Of a stretch of DNA of 64,000 nucleotides, positions 45,171-56,362 are shown one piece after another. Below the pieces are notes generated by a model that was not told the DNA's origin, did no database searches, and saw only the letters and a list, made by a program, of their open reading frames with translations. The translations under genes and the position numbers were made by a program. Where the stretch lies: positions 44,342,869 through 44,406,868 of the forward strand of contig CAMTDV010000018.1 in assembly GCA_947069175.1 (NCBI GenBank), written 5' to 3'. The stretch's first letter is position 1. The number at the start of each line of letters is the position of its first letter. The stretch comes from Scalesia atractyloides (lineage: Eukaryota > Streptophyta > Magnoliopsida > Asterales > Asteraceae).

Positions 45171-45562
45171 TAAATATAAGAGTTAAATGCCATTTTAGTC
45201 CCTATGGTTTGAGTCATTTTGCCAGTTTAGTCCAAAGGTTTCATTTTTACCTGTGGGCCCAAAAAGGTTTACCGTTGCCATTTTAGTCCACTGGGTTAAC
45301 TTCATCCATTTTTCTGTTAACAGGAAGGGCAATTCGGTCATTTTATATGTAATTCTGTTAACTAAAAGGGCAATTCGGCCATATAAAAATGACCGAATTG
45401 CCCTTCTTGTTAACAGAAATATTGGATGAAGTTAACCCAATGGACTAAAATGGTAACAATGAAAGCTTTTTGGACCCACAGGTAAAAAATAAAACCTTTG
45501 GACTAAACTAGCAAAATGGTCCAAACCACAGGGACTAAAATGGCATTTAACTCTAAATATAA
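45171..45562. mobile_element. Mutator-type MITE with 9-bp TSD
   Basis: The element spans 45,180-45,553 (374 bp) flanked by taaatataa at 45,171-45,179 and 45,554-45,562, an exact 9-bp TSD as made by Mutator-like transposases. The ends are long inverted repeats (gagttaaatgccattttag.. and ..ctaaaatggcatttaactc), and the similarity continues inward (gtccaaaggtt, ggacccacag, ttaacttcatcca, aagggcaattcgg), so nearly the whole element can fold back. It has no coding capacity. Confidence 0.92.
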
Positions 45563-45830
45563 ATTACTTACGAAGTCGTGTTAGTTGTCGTAAATAGAAA
45601 TACGTAGATTGAATAATGGTACGACTCGTCGTAGTCTTCGTAGACGTAAGTATATATATACGTGTATATATAAACATATATGTAAAACGTTACGTGTCCG
45701 AAAAAAGCGTCTTCTGTCTCGTTATAATTAATAAAAATTATATAATTGACGCTTGTTATACTCGTACAATAAAGTGTCGCACGTTTAGACATTTGAAAAT
45801 AAATATAAATAATTATATTTATTTTATGAA

Positions 45831-46085
45831 ATATCCGAATCATCGTCTTTCGAAATAAATATAAAACATTATATTTATTTAAATAAAAGTATCCGGATCG
45901 TCGATGTTTGAAATAAATATAAAACATTATAATTATTTAAATAAAGGTATCCGAATCATCGACGTTTGAAATAAATATAAAACATTATATTTATTTTATA
46001 AAATAATTTCGACGTTAGAAATAAGTATTCGGATTTTCGATGTTTGAAATAATATAAACTATCATATTCATTTTATAGTTTTCGA
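45831..46085. repeat. AT-rich tandem repeat, about 60 bp, 4 units
   Basis: The word tatccgaatcatcg or a variant starts at about 45,831, 45,888, 45,949 and 46,025, each followed by ttgaaataaatataaaac. Spacing is 57, 61 and 76 bp. It lies in GY-2 sequence and causes the tyrosine/isoleucine-rich ORFs on both strands. Confidence 0.8.
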
Positions 46086-46452
46086 GTTGTAAAAGTTGCA
46101 AATAATATAATACTAATTACATTTACTTTAAACAATCTTCGAGAAATAGTCGTTCGGATTAAACATAAGGAGTTATGTCTATACGAAATAAATTTCCGTG
46201 TTTCGTTATCTTGTTATCATATTTTTTCTTGAAACGCTATAAACTCGTTTTTCTTTTGTAACTTTTATTTTGTCGCCAAAAATAAATATGCGTTTATACT
46301 TATTTTTATAAAAGTATTTGTACCTTGATAGGCGTCGTTTTGGGGATAAAATACGTTTTGTATCAAGGATTTTTACGAAAAACGGACAGTGTTTGACGAT
46401 CCCGACAAGACAAGTTGTCGATATAATTCTTCAAAACACAAGTATTCAATAA

Positions 46453-46481
46453 CCTATATATATATATATATATATATATAG
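46453..46481. repeat. (TA)n microsatellite
   Basis: About 14 uninterrupted TA units after aacc. A simple repeat without further evidence of function. Confidence 0.95.
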
Positions 46482-48644
46482 TTTTCGTTCAATGTTTATA
46501 ACATAATTTTTCGTGATACAAGACTAACGTATACTCGATTTATATACAAAAGTCCATCGCACAATTCAAGAAATCTTTATAATTTATTCGGATATATTTG
46601 TCGTTAAGCTAGTCGGTTTGATTTGAGCTCGGTTACGCGTAAATTATTAAAGTTCATATAAAAAAATAAAATAACGAACGCGTGGCATTAAACTTTTACC
46701 AAAACGCTTCGACTATTGACCGGTATGACCAAGTTGACTGCGTTGACTGAGTTAACTCGGTGTTGACTGAGTTGACCACAGTTGACCGAACCCGAACCGA
46801 GGCCCGAAACAAAATTGAACCACCCTTTGACTGTTGTTGACCCGAACCCAAGACCGAATCTGACCCTTGACCATAGTTTGACTTGTTGACCCAGACTAAA
46901 AGTGACCCGAACATAACCCAGTGTTGAACACATCTGTCCCAAATAACCCGAATTTCAAACGAGTCCAACCCGAAGCCTAAAATGAACACTACCATCACCG
47001 ACGCCGCCGCTGGGATCATCGGAAAACGGCACACCGCCGTGCAGAACCACCACCGTCTCATCAACATCATCGTCATCAACAACCCAACCTGCCACGAAAA
47101 TCAAACGGCTAGAGATTTGGTGGATCCAATTGGATCTAAAAAAAAGAAAAGAAAAGGAGGTTTAGGGGTTTAATCGGGAGACGCCGGCGGCTGCCGGAGC
47201 TTCCGCCGTCATCAGAACCACCACAACCAGAAACGAGACCCGAACTCAATTCCCTTGCGACCCCAAACTGAATGGAAACCCAAACAGTCCCGAACACCAA
47301 AGCTGGTGTGAACCCGAACCATCCCGCCGTCGTCGCTGGTGTGGCCACCGTCGCCACCGCCGCCATCTTCACTAACCACCGCCACTCACTGCCGACGGCA
47401 CCACCGTGGCTGTCGAGTGCGGCTGTCGCCGCTGTACTTGGTGCACCGCCACCAAGATGGTGGCGACCGTTTGTCTTAGAGAAAGAGAGAGCGAGAGTAG
47501 TGAGAGAAAGGGGAAAGGTGACGCCGGAAACCGGCTCTGGTCAAGGCCCGTTAGGGGAAAGAGAGAGTGAGAGAGTAAGAGTAGTGAGAGAGAGGGAAGA
47601 GGGGTGCGGCTAGGGTTAGGGGAAATGAGGGGGAAGATGTTTTTAGGAAGGCTTTTATACTTAGGGTTTTTGTGGTGGGTTGGGCCAAGGCCGGTTAGCG
47701 TGTATCCAATTTCTTACGTGGCCCAACGATGTTTCCAAGGCCCGTTTTCGTTTCCTATCTTCGTAAAATGTCGTATTTAGTTTATTTAGGGTCGAAAATA
47801 CGTGAAATCATATCGGAGGTTGGTGTTTGACGCGTATTTTCTTGGTTGCGTTATAACGCGTTAAATGTTTTGTTCGTCGTTTCTGGTCTGTTATCCGATC
47901 TGTATTCAACTGCGGGTACTAAAAATCGAACACGAAGCTAATTATTTCATAATATACTAATACGAGACATAACTCGTGTCTGGTGCTTCCGTTTCGTTGC
48001 CGGTGCGTTCTTGTAGTCGCGTTTTTCGTTCCCGTATGCACTCTGTGCCATTCGAAAGCACCGTAATTTCGCAAAACCAAGTTCATATGCATAAATTATA
48101 CGTATAAAATTCGTATTTGTCGGCATTGTCAGTATTTATTTATTTGTTTTCTGGTGTCAGTTCATTGTCGCTTATCGTTCAGTAGTCTTTCCGCAAATCA
48201 ACATTCGCGCACTGTAAGGCCGGATAGACGTTTCTAGGCTTTCCAAAGGCCTGATTAAGTTAATTACATCTAATTACGCTTCATATTATTGTCTTACGCT
48301 TCGTATTATTGTCTAATTACACTTCGTATTATCGTCTAATGTACAGGTTGTCACGATCACCGTCCTAACGTCTCGACCCGGAGCGTGCACACACCACGGA
48401 CGACACATGGTTACTTTCAATATGAAAATATACATATTCGGCTCTACGACAAAACTCTAAAATATCATATTTTTAGACAAAGATATATGCATACATATCA
48501 ACACTTATAAAAATCCAGAAAGTATAAGATAAATGTTATTAAGAATATATATAAACACACAAGAATACACTTGGTGGAAATTACAAAAATACAAGTATCG
48601 TACATGTATACAAATACGTATAAAAACAGTATAAATACCAAATA

Positions 48645-49298
48645 GTACTGTATTTAAATACGTATAAATACGGTATAAATAGCAAATAGTAAAGTATACA
48701 TATACGTATAAATACGGTATAGATACCAAATGATACAATATACAAATACATGTAAGTACGTCATAAATACCAATAGTAAAATATACAATTGCATGTATAA
48801 ATACGGTATACGTATGCGTATAAAAATACGCATGTACATAATGATGTACCCACATACACTTGTTGAAGTGTACTTTTGCAAAAAAGATAGTACAAATACA
48901 TTAACGAATATATAAGGTTAAAAATAAATATTTTTAACATTAAAGCCATACAACATGAGAAAAAAGTACAGTATTTAAATACGTATAAATACGGTATAAA
49001 TAGCAAATAGTAAAGTATACATATACGTATAAATACGGTATAGATACCAAATGATACAATATACAAATACATGTAAATACGTCATAAATACCAATAGTAA
49101 AATATACAATTGCATGTATAAATACGGTATACGTATACGTATAAAAATACGCATGTACATAATGATGTACCCACATACACTTGTTGAAGTGTACTTTTGC
49201 AAAAAAGATAGTACAAATACATTAACGAATATATAAGGTTAAAAATAAATATTTTTAACACTTATAGTTATTAAAGGCATACAACTTGAGAAAAAATA
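48645..49298 (+). repeat. 321-bp tandem duplication in GY-4
   Basis: Unit one 48,645-48,965, unit two 48,966-about 49,298. They are nearly identical (for example tacgtcataaataccaatag, acacttgttgaagtgtactt); unit two has an extra cttatagtt near its end. The units are rich in ataaatacggtata words. The high identity implies a recent unequal exchange or slippage. Confidence 0.92.
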
Positions 49299-49419
49299 CT
49301 TATACTTAAACCGAACATGTTGTTACGGGTGAACGAGGTTCACTAGACTTTAAATATATTGGAAAATATATATATCACGCTTAACGAACATAAGCCATGC
49401 GTGGCACGGAGACTCTCGT

Positions 49420-49565
49420 GGGCTAGGCCCACTCATACCGTGTGAATCACTAAGACTCAAATGGGCTAGGCCCATTCTCACTTGTGCGAGGCACAAGGAC
49501 TCTCATGGGCTAGGCCCCCTTATACTCGTGCGAGGCACGAAGACTCACGAAAGGCGAGGCCCTTT
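49420..49565 (+). repeat. 44-bp tandem repeat with GGGCTAGGCCC box, about 4 copies
   Basis: gggctaggccc starts near 49,420, 49,463 and 49,507, with a weaker gcgaggcc near 49,552, and gactc and gaggcacg words between. It is the same TGGGCTAGGCCC box as the 36-bp repeat of GY-2, in the matching LTR orientation but with a different period. Confidence 0.85.
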
Positions 49566-50587
49566 CGTGCACATTATGAATACTATATATATATTAAAAC
49601 AAATATATGAAACAAATACAAACATATTTAAAATACACAAGGGTTCTAAATACAATAACATTCAAGATGAGCAACGTGTACACATTTAACATAAACCCAA
49701 ATGTCTAATGAGTTAGAGCACTTGTAGGTTATTACGCGCTTTTGGATACCCTGTTAGCTAGCAATTATACGGACACAAACTAGTGAGTTCATGTCCCCCT
49801 TTTCTCTTAAATGTTTTCGGTTTATAACTTCGGAGGAAATACATGTTTTCGATGATATGGTTTAGCTATGGAATGGAATAATAGATCATGTGAGGCAAGG
49901 GTATCTCTTAAGTGCCATTAATCTTTTTTAAGACCATTGGAACAAGAGTGGTAGATCTATCGGGTGTAGGCGAGCCCCACTCATGGGTCCTTGTGTGGCC
50001 GCATGTAGTGATTTTGTTGTCCCAGCCGGGTGGACCGGATTGAAATCGTCTAGGGTTGAGTGCTTCCTATGTCGTCACACATATTAATGTCCTTGCAAAA
50101 CATTGATGATCATCAAGTTCATTAACGCTTTACATACCACATTTTCTCACAACGATATTTCAAATGTTTTTAAGATCATTTGATGCGAAATTAAAACACA
50201 TGAACTCGCCAACTTTTGTTGATGTTTTCAAACTTACATGTATTTCAGGTAATTGAATGGATCTTGGCGCAGTCGGTTCTTAAGAAGCTTTTGGGTTATC
50301 ATATTAATGATGTCATCCTTTTGAAAGGGTTTGATCTGTATATCTCATCTTCAATGAGATATAGGATACAAAACCTTTACATTTTAAAACTATGCTGAAC
50401 TAGTCTTTTGTAAAACTTATAACTTAAGTTGTCTCGTACCTTGAACAACTTATGATGTGTATCTTTTAATTATGTCAATGGATGAACATCGTGCTTGTTT
50501 TTAATCATATAGTTTTTTACTTATATCGTATGCGATGAAAACTAATCAAGTTCACACCGCGCGCTTCTGCTACGATCAGGTGTGACA

Positions 50588-51489
50588 TTATTGATAAAAG
50601 GTTTTGGCAGCTGCTCATTAATATTTCCACATCAGTTGAAATTTGAATCATCTCTCTCAAAACCCACTCTTACATTTTCTTCTTCATCAAGATTATCTGT
50701 AAATCATCATATAAATCAAGGATTTCGTGTTCTAAGGCTAAGAGTAAAGGTTAAATTTTTAACTTAGTCTTTGATATATCTTAACTTGTGCAGGTCGACC
50801 AGATTTTGAATTGGATTTAAGATTTGGGGCCGGAAGAATGATATTGGTCAGAGAAGATGAACAAATCGATGGTGAGTAGATTGCATGCGTCGGAAAGAGG
50901 GTCGCAAACTGACAAAATGACCTGAATGTCCCTCGTACACCCCGTGTTATGACCCTATTACCCCCGCACACTTGGTAATTAGCAATGTGCCCTTAAAGGG
51001 TGTACGGGCTAACAAGACCAACGAGAGTTGACAGATATGCCCATCGCACACTTAGTAAATTACCAGTTGTGCCCTTCGCACACTGATTTATTACCAGTTT
51101 ACCATCCAAAGGGTGTACGGTTGACCTGTTCACCAGAAGTGTGTGCGACTTGTTCAGTTTTACAAAATTCTCCCTCACACACGGTGTTAATTGACTTCGT
51201 TGCCTCGCACACTGGTGGTTGGTCCGCACACTCTTGTGTGGAACGCATAGCTACTGTGTTTGGGCCGGTAGTTAAGGTTTAGGCCTGTCTATCAAATTTG
51301 TTGGGCCTGGAAGAATTTTAGAATTGAGCTTGAGACTGTTTTTATATAATTGACTTAACCAGTTAATTTTTTTAAACTCAAAGTTAATTTTTTAAATTCT
51401 GGATCAAAGGTAAAAAGTTTGAACAAGTGTTTGGTCAAACTCAGGAACTTCGTGGTTAGTGTTTTTTTTATATTTGTCTAATTTGAATC
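50588..51489. other. Unassigned stretch with a short duplicated segment and an exon-like block
   Basis: No confident gene. 50,582-50,743 reads as a Ser-rich, basic N-terminus-like peptide (PTLTFSSSSRLSVN), and 50,793-50,870 as GRPDFELDLRFGAG..REDEQIDG followed by gtgagt, with ttgtgcag before it. The two do not join in frame, so this is at best a captured or decayed gene piece. 50,960-51,120 has two diverged copies of cgcacactt..gtaa.. ..gggtgtacgg. Confidence 0.35.
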
Positions 51490-53701
51490 GTTTGGTGCAG
51501 ATACTGGAAAGAAAGTGGTTGAAAAATCCGTACACATTCCTGGATTCAAGAAAATTATGAACATCTCGTGTTTTCTAGGAGAACCACCGAAGGGACATGA
51601 GGAAATCCTATCATACGTCAAAATTGGATCAGGGATTTTTGGAACAATCCTACAGCTAAAAAGACAGACAATGTAATTCGGTCAACTGTTCAGAAAAAGG
51701 AGATTCTCATTACTGTACAGGTGATTAGAGAAGTGTTGTTGTTTAGAGATGTTACCGATGATTTTGTTGAGTATTCAAAAGAAAAGATTGTCCCGGTTCT
51801 TGAGAAGATGAGCTATGAAGGTTCGTATCCGCCAACGACCAAGAAGATGCTTTATCCTTACTAGAGGTTTTTGGCTCATATGTATCTAGTTTGCATCAGT
51901 GGAAATAAGAGCGGAATTGACACTCTTACAATCAGACCAACTTCAGGAGTTGTCGCTTTAGTTGAAGGATGGAATTTAACTACTCCAAATGTGTGTTTGA
52001 TGATATGATGGCAAACGTTAAGACCTTAAACAAGAAGTACTGGTTCAAGTTCCCAAGGTTTATTCAAATGATTTTTGAAGCAAAGTACCCATCTCCACCA
52101 CGGACCGTTAACATTTATGACACTAAGATGATGAATCACATGGTTTTTAAGAGATGCTTAGGTGCAATATCAGAACAAGAAACCGTTAGAGAAATTTGGG
52201 GCTTTTCCCGAGATTGCAGAACCAACTCCTACGCCACTGAATGCAAGTGTGGCTGATGAACATGATGTACAGATTATAGATGCTCCACCAAGAGTTGAAG
52301 AGCCAGTTAAAAATATAAATTTGACTGAAGTGGGGAGTGATGAAGAGAATGCAGAGAATGTGTTTGAAGAGAACATTAGGGCTGATGTGGAGATCGAGGA
52401 AAATATGGGTGACGATGAAACAGAGAACATCACCGCAGAAAGAATCAATGAAGATCAGCTGTTGAGTGTGAATCATCCTCATACTGTCACACTTGAACAA
52501 GTGTCTGCTGAACATGAAGTAGCACATGAAGACCCTACGGCTGATCTTCAACCTAGGAAACGGAGTTGAAGGGATCCTAGGTTTAGTCGTGAAATGACCG
52601 GTGTATCAAGTCCGAGCTCAGAAGTAAGCATTCCAGTAGTTCTTACTTCACATCTTGTTAGTGCTGCTGGAACACCTGTGAGTGATGTGTTTATCGAATT
52701 TCTAACCAATCTAAAGGCTGCTATGTACACATCCGCTGCTAAAACTGGAGAAGGATCTAGTAGTGCTCCTTCAGAAGCCGAAGTGCTTAAAGCAGCATCA
52801 CTATTGCAACAAGCAGTGAGAGAGAGGGCTGCTATAGAAATTTGTTCTAGAAGAAGTTCATGAACCTATCAGCAGCCCAGATGGTGAAATTTTTTTTGGT
52901 GATGTTGACATTGAGTATTGATGAAACGGATCACTGCTCTTGAAGAAGATAAGATTTTCAAAGATGTGCAGATCGCTAGCTTGTTAGAGGAAATTACCCA
53001 CAAGAATAAGCAAATTCAAGAACTGGAAACAAATATGGGATCTCTTTCAGCAGCTGTGATAGATCTGAAGCAGAAGTTAGAAGGAAAATTCGGGAAGGAG
53101 TTTGCTGAGCCTCCTAAAGAAAATACTGCAGCCGAGAAAGAACAAATGGATAAAGAACGTGAGGAAGCACTAAACAAATACTTTCAAGTTCCTCCTCATG
53201 CAGTAAGTTAGAAAACGAGGTGGTTATGAGGAATGTGGGTAGTGAGAAAATTACGGATTTCAAGATATGCCTGATCGATATGTAGTAACTACTTGGAAAG
53301 ATAGATTTGATAGATCTGGGAATCAATCTGGGATCAAAAGTTGGGCTTATAATGATGAAAAGGGAATGTTTATGGTAATGAGAAAAAATGGAAAAGTTGA
53401 ATATACAATTCGTCAAACTCGTTTGAATCTTGCACTGTTATGGATCTTCGTGATTTAAGTAACACTCCATATCATGATCAGTGTAGAAATCCAAATTGCA
53501 TGATTGGATGGAATTTCTATAACAAGCTGCAACAACAAGCATTGGTGAATTTCAGGGATATGAATCTACAACAATCTTTCGTCAAAGTTCACAAGAAGTG
53601 CTTAATCCGAAAACTAATCGACCTCTGTAGATGGTGATGTGGCCTCCAACCAAACAAGCAAATATTTGTTGTGTTTTTCGTCAAGATTCATTATGTTCAT
53701 G
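51490..53701 (+). pseudogene. Third-ORF ('env-like') remnant of another Sirevirus
   Basis: A decayed homologue of the SV-a ORF3, on the plus strand. Shared order: KEILITVQVIREVLLF (SV-a KEITVSEADIRKVLNF), MSYEGSYPPTTKK, NYSKCVFDDMMAN and KFPRFIQMIFEAKYP at 51,975-52,095. Then an acidic part (52,230-52,560), a coiled coil at 52,918-53,110 (ALEEDKIFKDVQIASLLEE) and a C-terminal part with KGMFMVMRKNGKVEY near 53,360 and DLRDLSNTPYHDQ near 53,443, ending near 53,701. Stops and frameshifts occur near 51,672, 51,860, 52,256, 52,570, 52,863 and 53,211. No pol lies upstream and no LTR follows, so the parent element is otherwise gone. Confidence 0.65.
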
Positions 53702-55141
53702 ATACGTGGTTGGAAACCGGTGTCTTATTGTGTTTAAGATTATGTTTTTACATAACTTTTAGTTTCGAATGGCCTACCTTTGATCAGAATTATGTTTTGT
53801 AGGTCTAACGAAGTTTAAAGAGCTATTTGGAAGCTTTACGAAGCACCGGGAGCGAACGGGATCAATCGTGGTTGTGAAATGAACAAAACAGGAAAACGGC
53901 ACCCTACAGGGGGCGTCGCTGAGGCCCCAGGGCTGTAGGTGACACACCTACATTGACGGAAAGTGCGTAGGCAGTAAGATAATGCGTCAGCATAAAAATG
54001 CAATTTCTAGGGGGCGTCGGCTAGTCTCTTCGGGTTTCACCTCGGTGTAGGTTTTTGTAAGTTTCTAGTATTAAACATTGTTTTGAGTTTTGATTTGTGA
54101 CAAATTGTAATTTGATTTTGAAACCTATGATAATTGTCTTGCATTTGTATCGTATTCGTGAATTGTCGAGTGAAGATTAATTTTGACTTTGCGAAATGTT
54201 TATGTGCATTCTGCCTTGTCTAGGTTAAAATTTACATGTTCTTGGTAACGAAGTGCATTGCGGCCCGTCGTCTATGAAGTTGATAGCTCTTGGAACCTAA
54301 GCCACGCGACACTAAATTCGTTAATCATTTATGCAATTGAATTTAATCTAAAACTTGTAGAAACCCTAGGTCTTCAATTCCCGAACCGGGTGTGAACCTT
54401 GTTTTAATATTATTGTTTTATACCAATTACTCAAGTTTCATGCAATCATTCAAGTTTTCATAGTTAAGTAATTAGAAACAAGCTTGTCGGTTTAATCCGA
54501 CATCTATTTCAAACAAACAGACATTCAAATTAGACCATAGCAAGCTTCATAATTGTGACATTCTTTAAAATCAATCTTGTCATGCGCAAACTCTTGGTGG
54601 ATCGACCCCATACTACCACTAACTCATAGTTAAGGGTAAATCGGGTTTATAAATATTATCTTTGACCGGGGTGCGACACTCTGATCAGTTCATCAAATAT
54701 TTAGGAGATAAAGTTTAGAAGATTTAAAGTTAATCTTCTAAGTTTTCAAGAGATTGCATAATTGCCTAATTTTAGGGATTATTATTTATCTCAAAAGGTT
54801 TCCAAACAAGAGTTTTTGAGATTTCTAGTTTTCGAGATATTTTTTTCTATGGGGTCAATTTTAAGGTACACGTGTGGCTTGGTTTGCTGATTCGTTTTGT
54901 GCTTTCGGGATTCACTAGGAGTCAAAAAGGAATGCTTTCGAGTTCCAATAGTTTTCATGTTATCAAGTAGTTTTTGAGATCAAGTGATTCTGGGATAGAA
55001 AGGTGTTCTCGAGTTCGAAAAGGTGTTTGTAGGTTTAGTGATATTAGGTTGTGTTTGTGTTTGTGTTTTTGTGTGGACACTAGTTTGCGAGGACCAATAT
55101 GTTTTTGGAATTGATTGTTTTCGGGTTTACAAAGAATTCTT
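53702..55141. mobile_element. Gypsy-like non-coding sequence
   Basis: No ORF of note. 53,880-54,060 has agggggcgtcg twice (53,919 and 54,011) and gtaggtg words, and near 54,665-54,678 accggggtgcgacac, a terminus-like block (minus strand GTGTCGCACCCCGG). A stretch tggtggatcgaccccatac near 54,596 resembles the 5' region of Athila/Tat-type gypsy elements; that is recognition by style only. The right half up to 55,141 is unassigned and continues at 60,806 beyond SV-d. Confidence 0.35.
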
Positions 55142-55146
55142 GAAAT
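55142..55146. other. Target-site duplication of SV-d (left)
   Basis: gaaat here and gaagt at 60,801-60,805, a 5-bp duplication with one mismatch. Confidence 0.65.
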
Positions 55147-55542
55147 TGTTGATGCATATGTCTGTTGCCTACGTCATCGTATAAAGTCGAGTCTGTATTT
55201 AGGAGCGAAATGTCGAAGTTTATGTATGTCTAGGGACAAGTTCGCTCGAACTTGTCATAGCTAGGACAAGTTCGCCCGAACTTGTCCATGACATAGTGCA
55301 AGCGAACTTCTCATCCTATAAATAGGATTCTTATCATTTCATTTGAAAGAATCAGAGATTTTGTCAACTGGACGGCGAAGCTCTGTCCAAGTATTTCCAG
55401 GATCTGTAACGTCTACATATTAATGAAATAGTGATTAAACGGTAACAAACTAGTATCCAATGTCGCCTATGCAAACGGATTTCGCACGTTTACCTTTGGT
55501 TTGCCAAATTAGGACCAGAACAATCCGTACAACAGACCCTCA
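55147..55542 (+). repeat. SV-d 5' LTR
   Basis: It starts TGTTGATGCATATG and ends acagaccctca. Palindromes caagttcgctcgaacttg (near 55,235) and caagttcgcccgaacttg (near 55,267) lie upstream of tataaatagg (55,317, the likely TATA box). R-type hairpin ggacggcgaagctctgtcc follows at 55,370. Confidence 0.9.
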
Positions 55543-55544
55543 AT

Positions 55545-55556
55545 TGGTATCAGAGC
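55545..55556 (+). other. SV-d primer-binding site
   Basis: TGGTATCAGAGC two bases after the LTR end. Met-tRNA type, plus orientation. Confidence 0.9.
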
Positions 55557-55765
55557 AGCATTGGCCTAATTTGAAGACATTGGACATAGAACTTCACATC
55601 TTCTACTCATTTCTTTCACTTTAACTTTTCTTGGACATTACACGGACAAAATGGACTGATTTCAAGTATACTACGTAAAATCCATTATACTAAAACCCTT
55701 GAAAAGATCAGAGCTTAAAACAAACGAATTCATGTCGAAAAATTAAAAACCCATGTTTGAAAACA

Positions 55766-56113
55766 TAACTTCGCTCGAACTTGTAAGCAAGTTCGCTCGA
55801 ACTTGATTGAAAAACTCACGTTTTGAGTGATTTTTCATCAAGTTCGCCCGAACGTGACTGATTTTTCAAGAATTTTTAGGTAAGTCCGCTCGAACTTACA
55901 TATTTTTCCTCAAATCACATCAAGTTCGCCCAAACTTGATTACATTCTGTGGAAAACTTATATCAAGTTCGCCCGAAGTTAATTTTCTTGGATTCTCTCA
56001 CAAGTTCGCTCGAACTTGTATTCAGAGTGAAATTTTCATAAAATCTCAACAACTTCATCCGAACTTGTTAAGTAGCTGATTTTCACAAGCTGTGACAAGT
56101 TCGCCCGAACTTG
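55766..56113 (+). repeat. SV-d 5'-leader palindrome array
   Basis: Nine copies starting at about 55,766, 55,788, 55,839, 55,881, 55,921, 55,964, 56,001, 56,050 and 56,096. Steps are 22, 51, 42, 40, 43, 37, 49, 46. Cores are CAAGTTCGCTCGAACTTG and CAAGTTCGCCCGAACTTG in element sense. The opening 22-nt pair is shared with SV-a and SV-b. Confidence 0.9.
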
Positions 56114-56362
56114 TCCAAGCTTTCTAAAAAAAGGCATGAAAATTCAGAAAAACGTCTCGGACATTATATATCGTTAGATTCGTATCGACGAGACGAGTTT
56201 AAAGCTCTAATCTAGTAAAAACGGTTTTCTGGAAAATTTTAAACGTTTTTAGCAAACCGATACGTTAATATTGTCGATTAAAAAGTCAAATTTTCCTAAA
56301 ATTGTCTGTTTGCTAATCATTATTCAAGTGTTTTTGAACGACATATTAGTTTGGAAAACAAA

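Larger units (their letters stand above)
43890..48354 (-). mobile_element. GY-2 right part: 5' LTR and adjoining sequence
   Basis: 47,500-48,354 matches the left LTR at 1301-2133 and ends ggttgtcac. Farther left, the minus strand carries GGTGAGTTCATAACCCCC near 44,850-44,875 (gypsy LTR block). I found no PBS, so the inner LTR end is unknown. There is no host gene: the GC-rich ORFs at 46,982-47,613 fall in LTR sequence. It hosts a MITE, a 36-bp repeat, an AT-rich repeat and a TA microsatellite. Confidence 0.6.
48349..50587 (+). mobile_element. GY-4: Ty3/gypsy solo LTR, plus strand
   Basis: It begins TGTCACGATCACCG, overlapping the GY-2 terminus, and ends GATCAGGTGTGACA; ends are tgtcac and gtgaca inverted. 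Length 2.24 kb. The gypsy block GTGAGTTCATGTCCCCC is at 49,786-49,803 on the plus strand and a TATA-like ctatatatatatt is at 49,573. No PBS follows and no second copy is in the window. Flanks do not show a clear TSD. No gene inside; the tyrosine-rich ORFs are repeat translations. Confidence 0.6.

Noticed and set aside
46982..47613. GC-rich ORFs (113 and 128 codons) that could look like a host exon
   Set aside because: They overlap on both strands, lie next to LTR sequence shared with 1301-2133, and show no domain. Such GC-rich stretches are common inside gypsy LTRs.
48505..49236. Tyr/Ile-rich ORFs (YLYRIYTY repeats)
   Set aside because: They are translations of ataaatacggtata words in the 321-bp duplication of GY-4 and occur on both strands.
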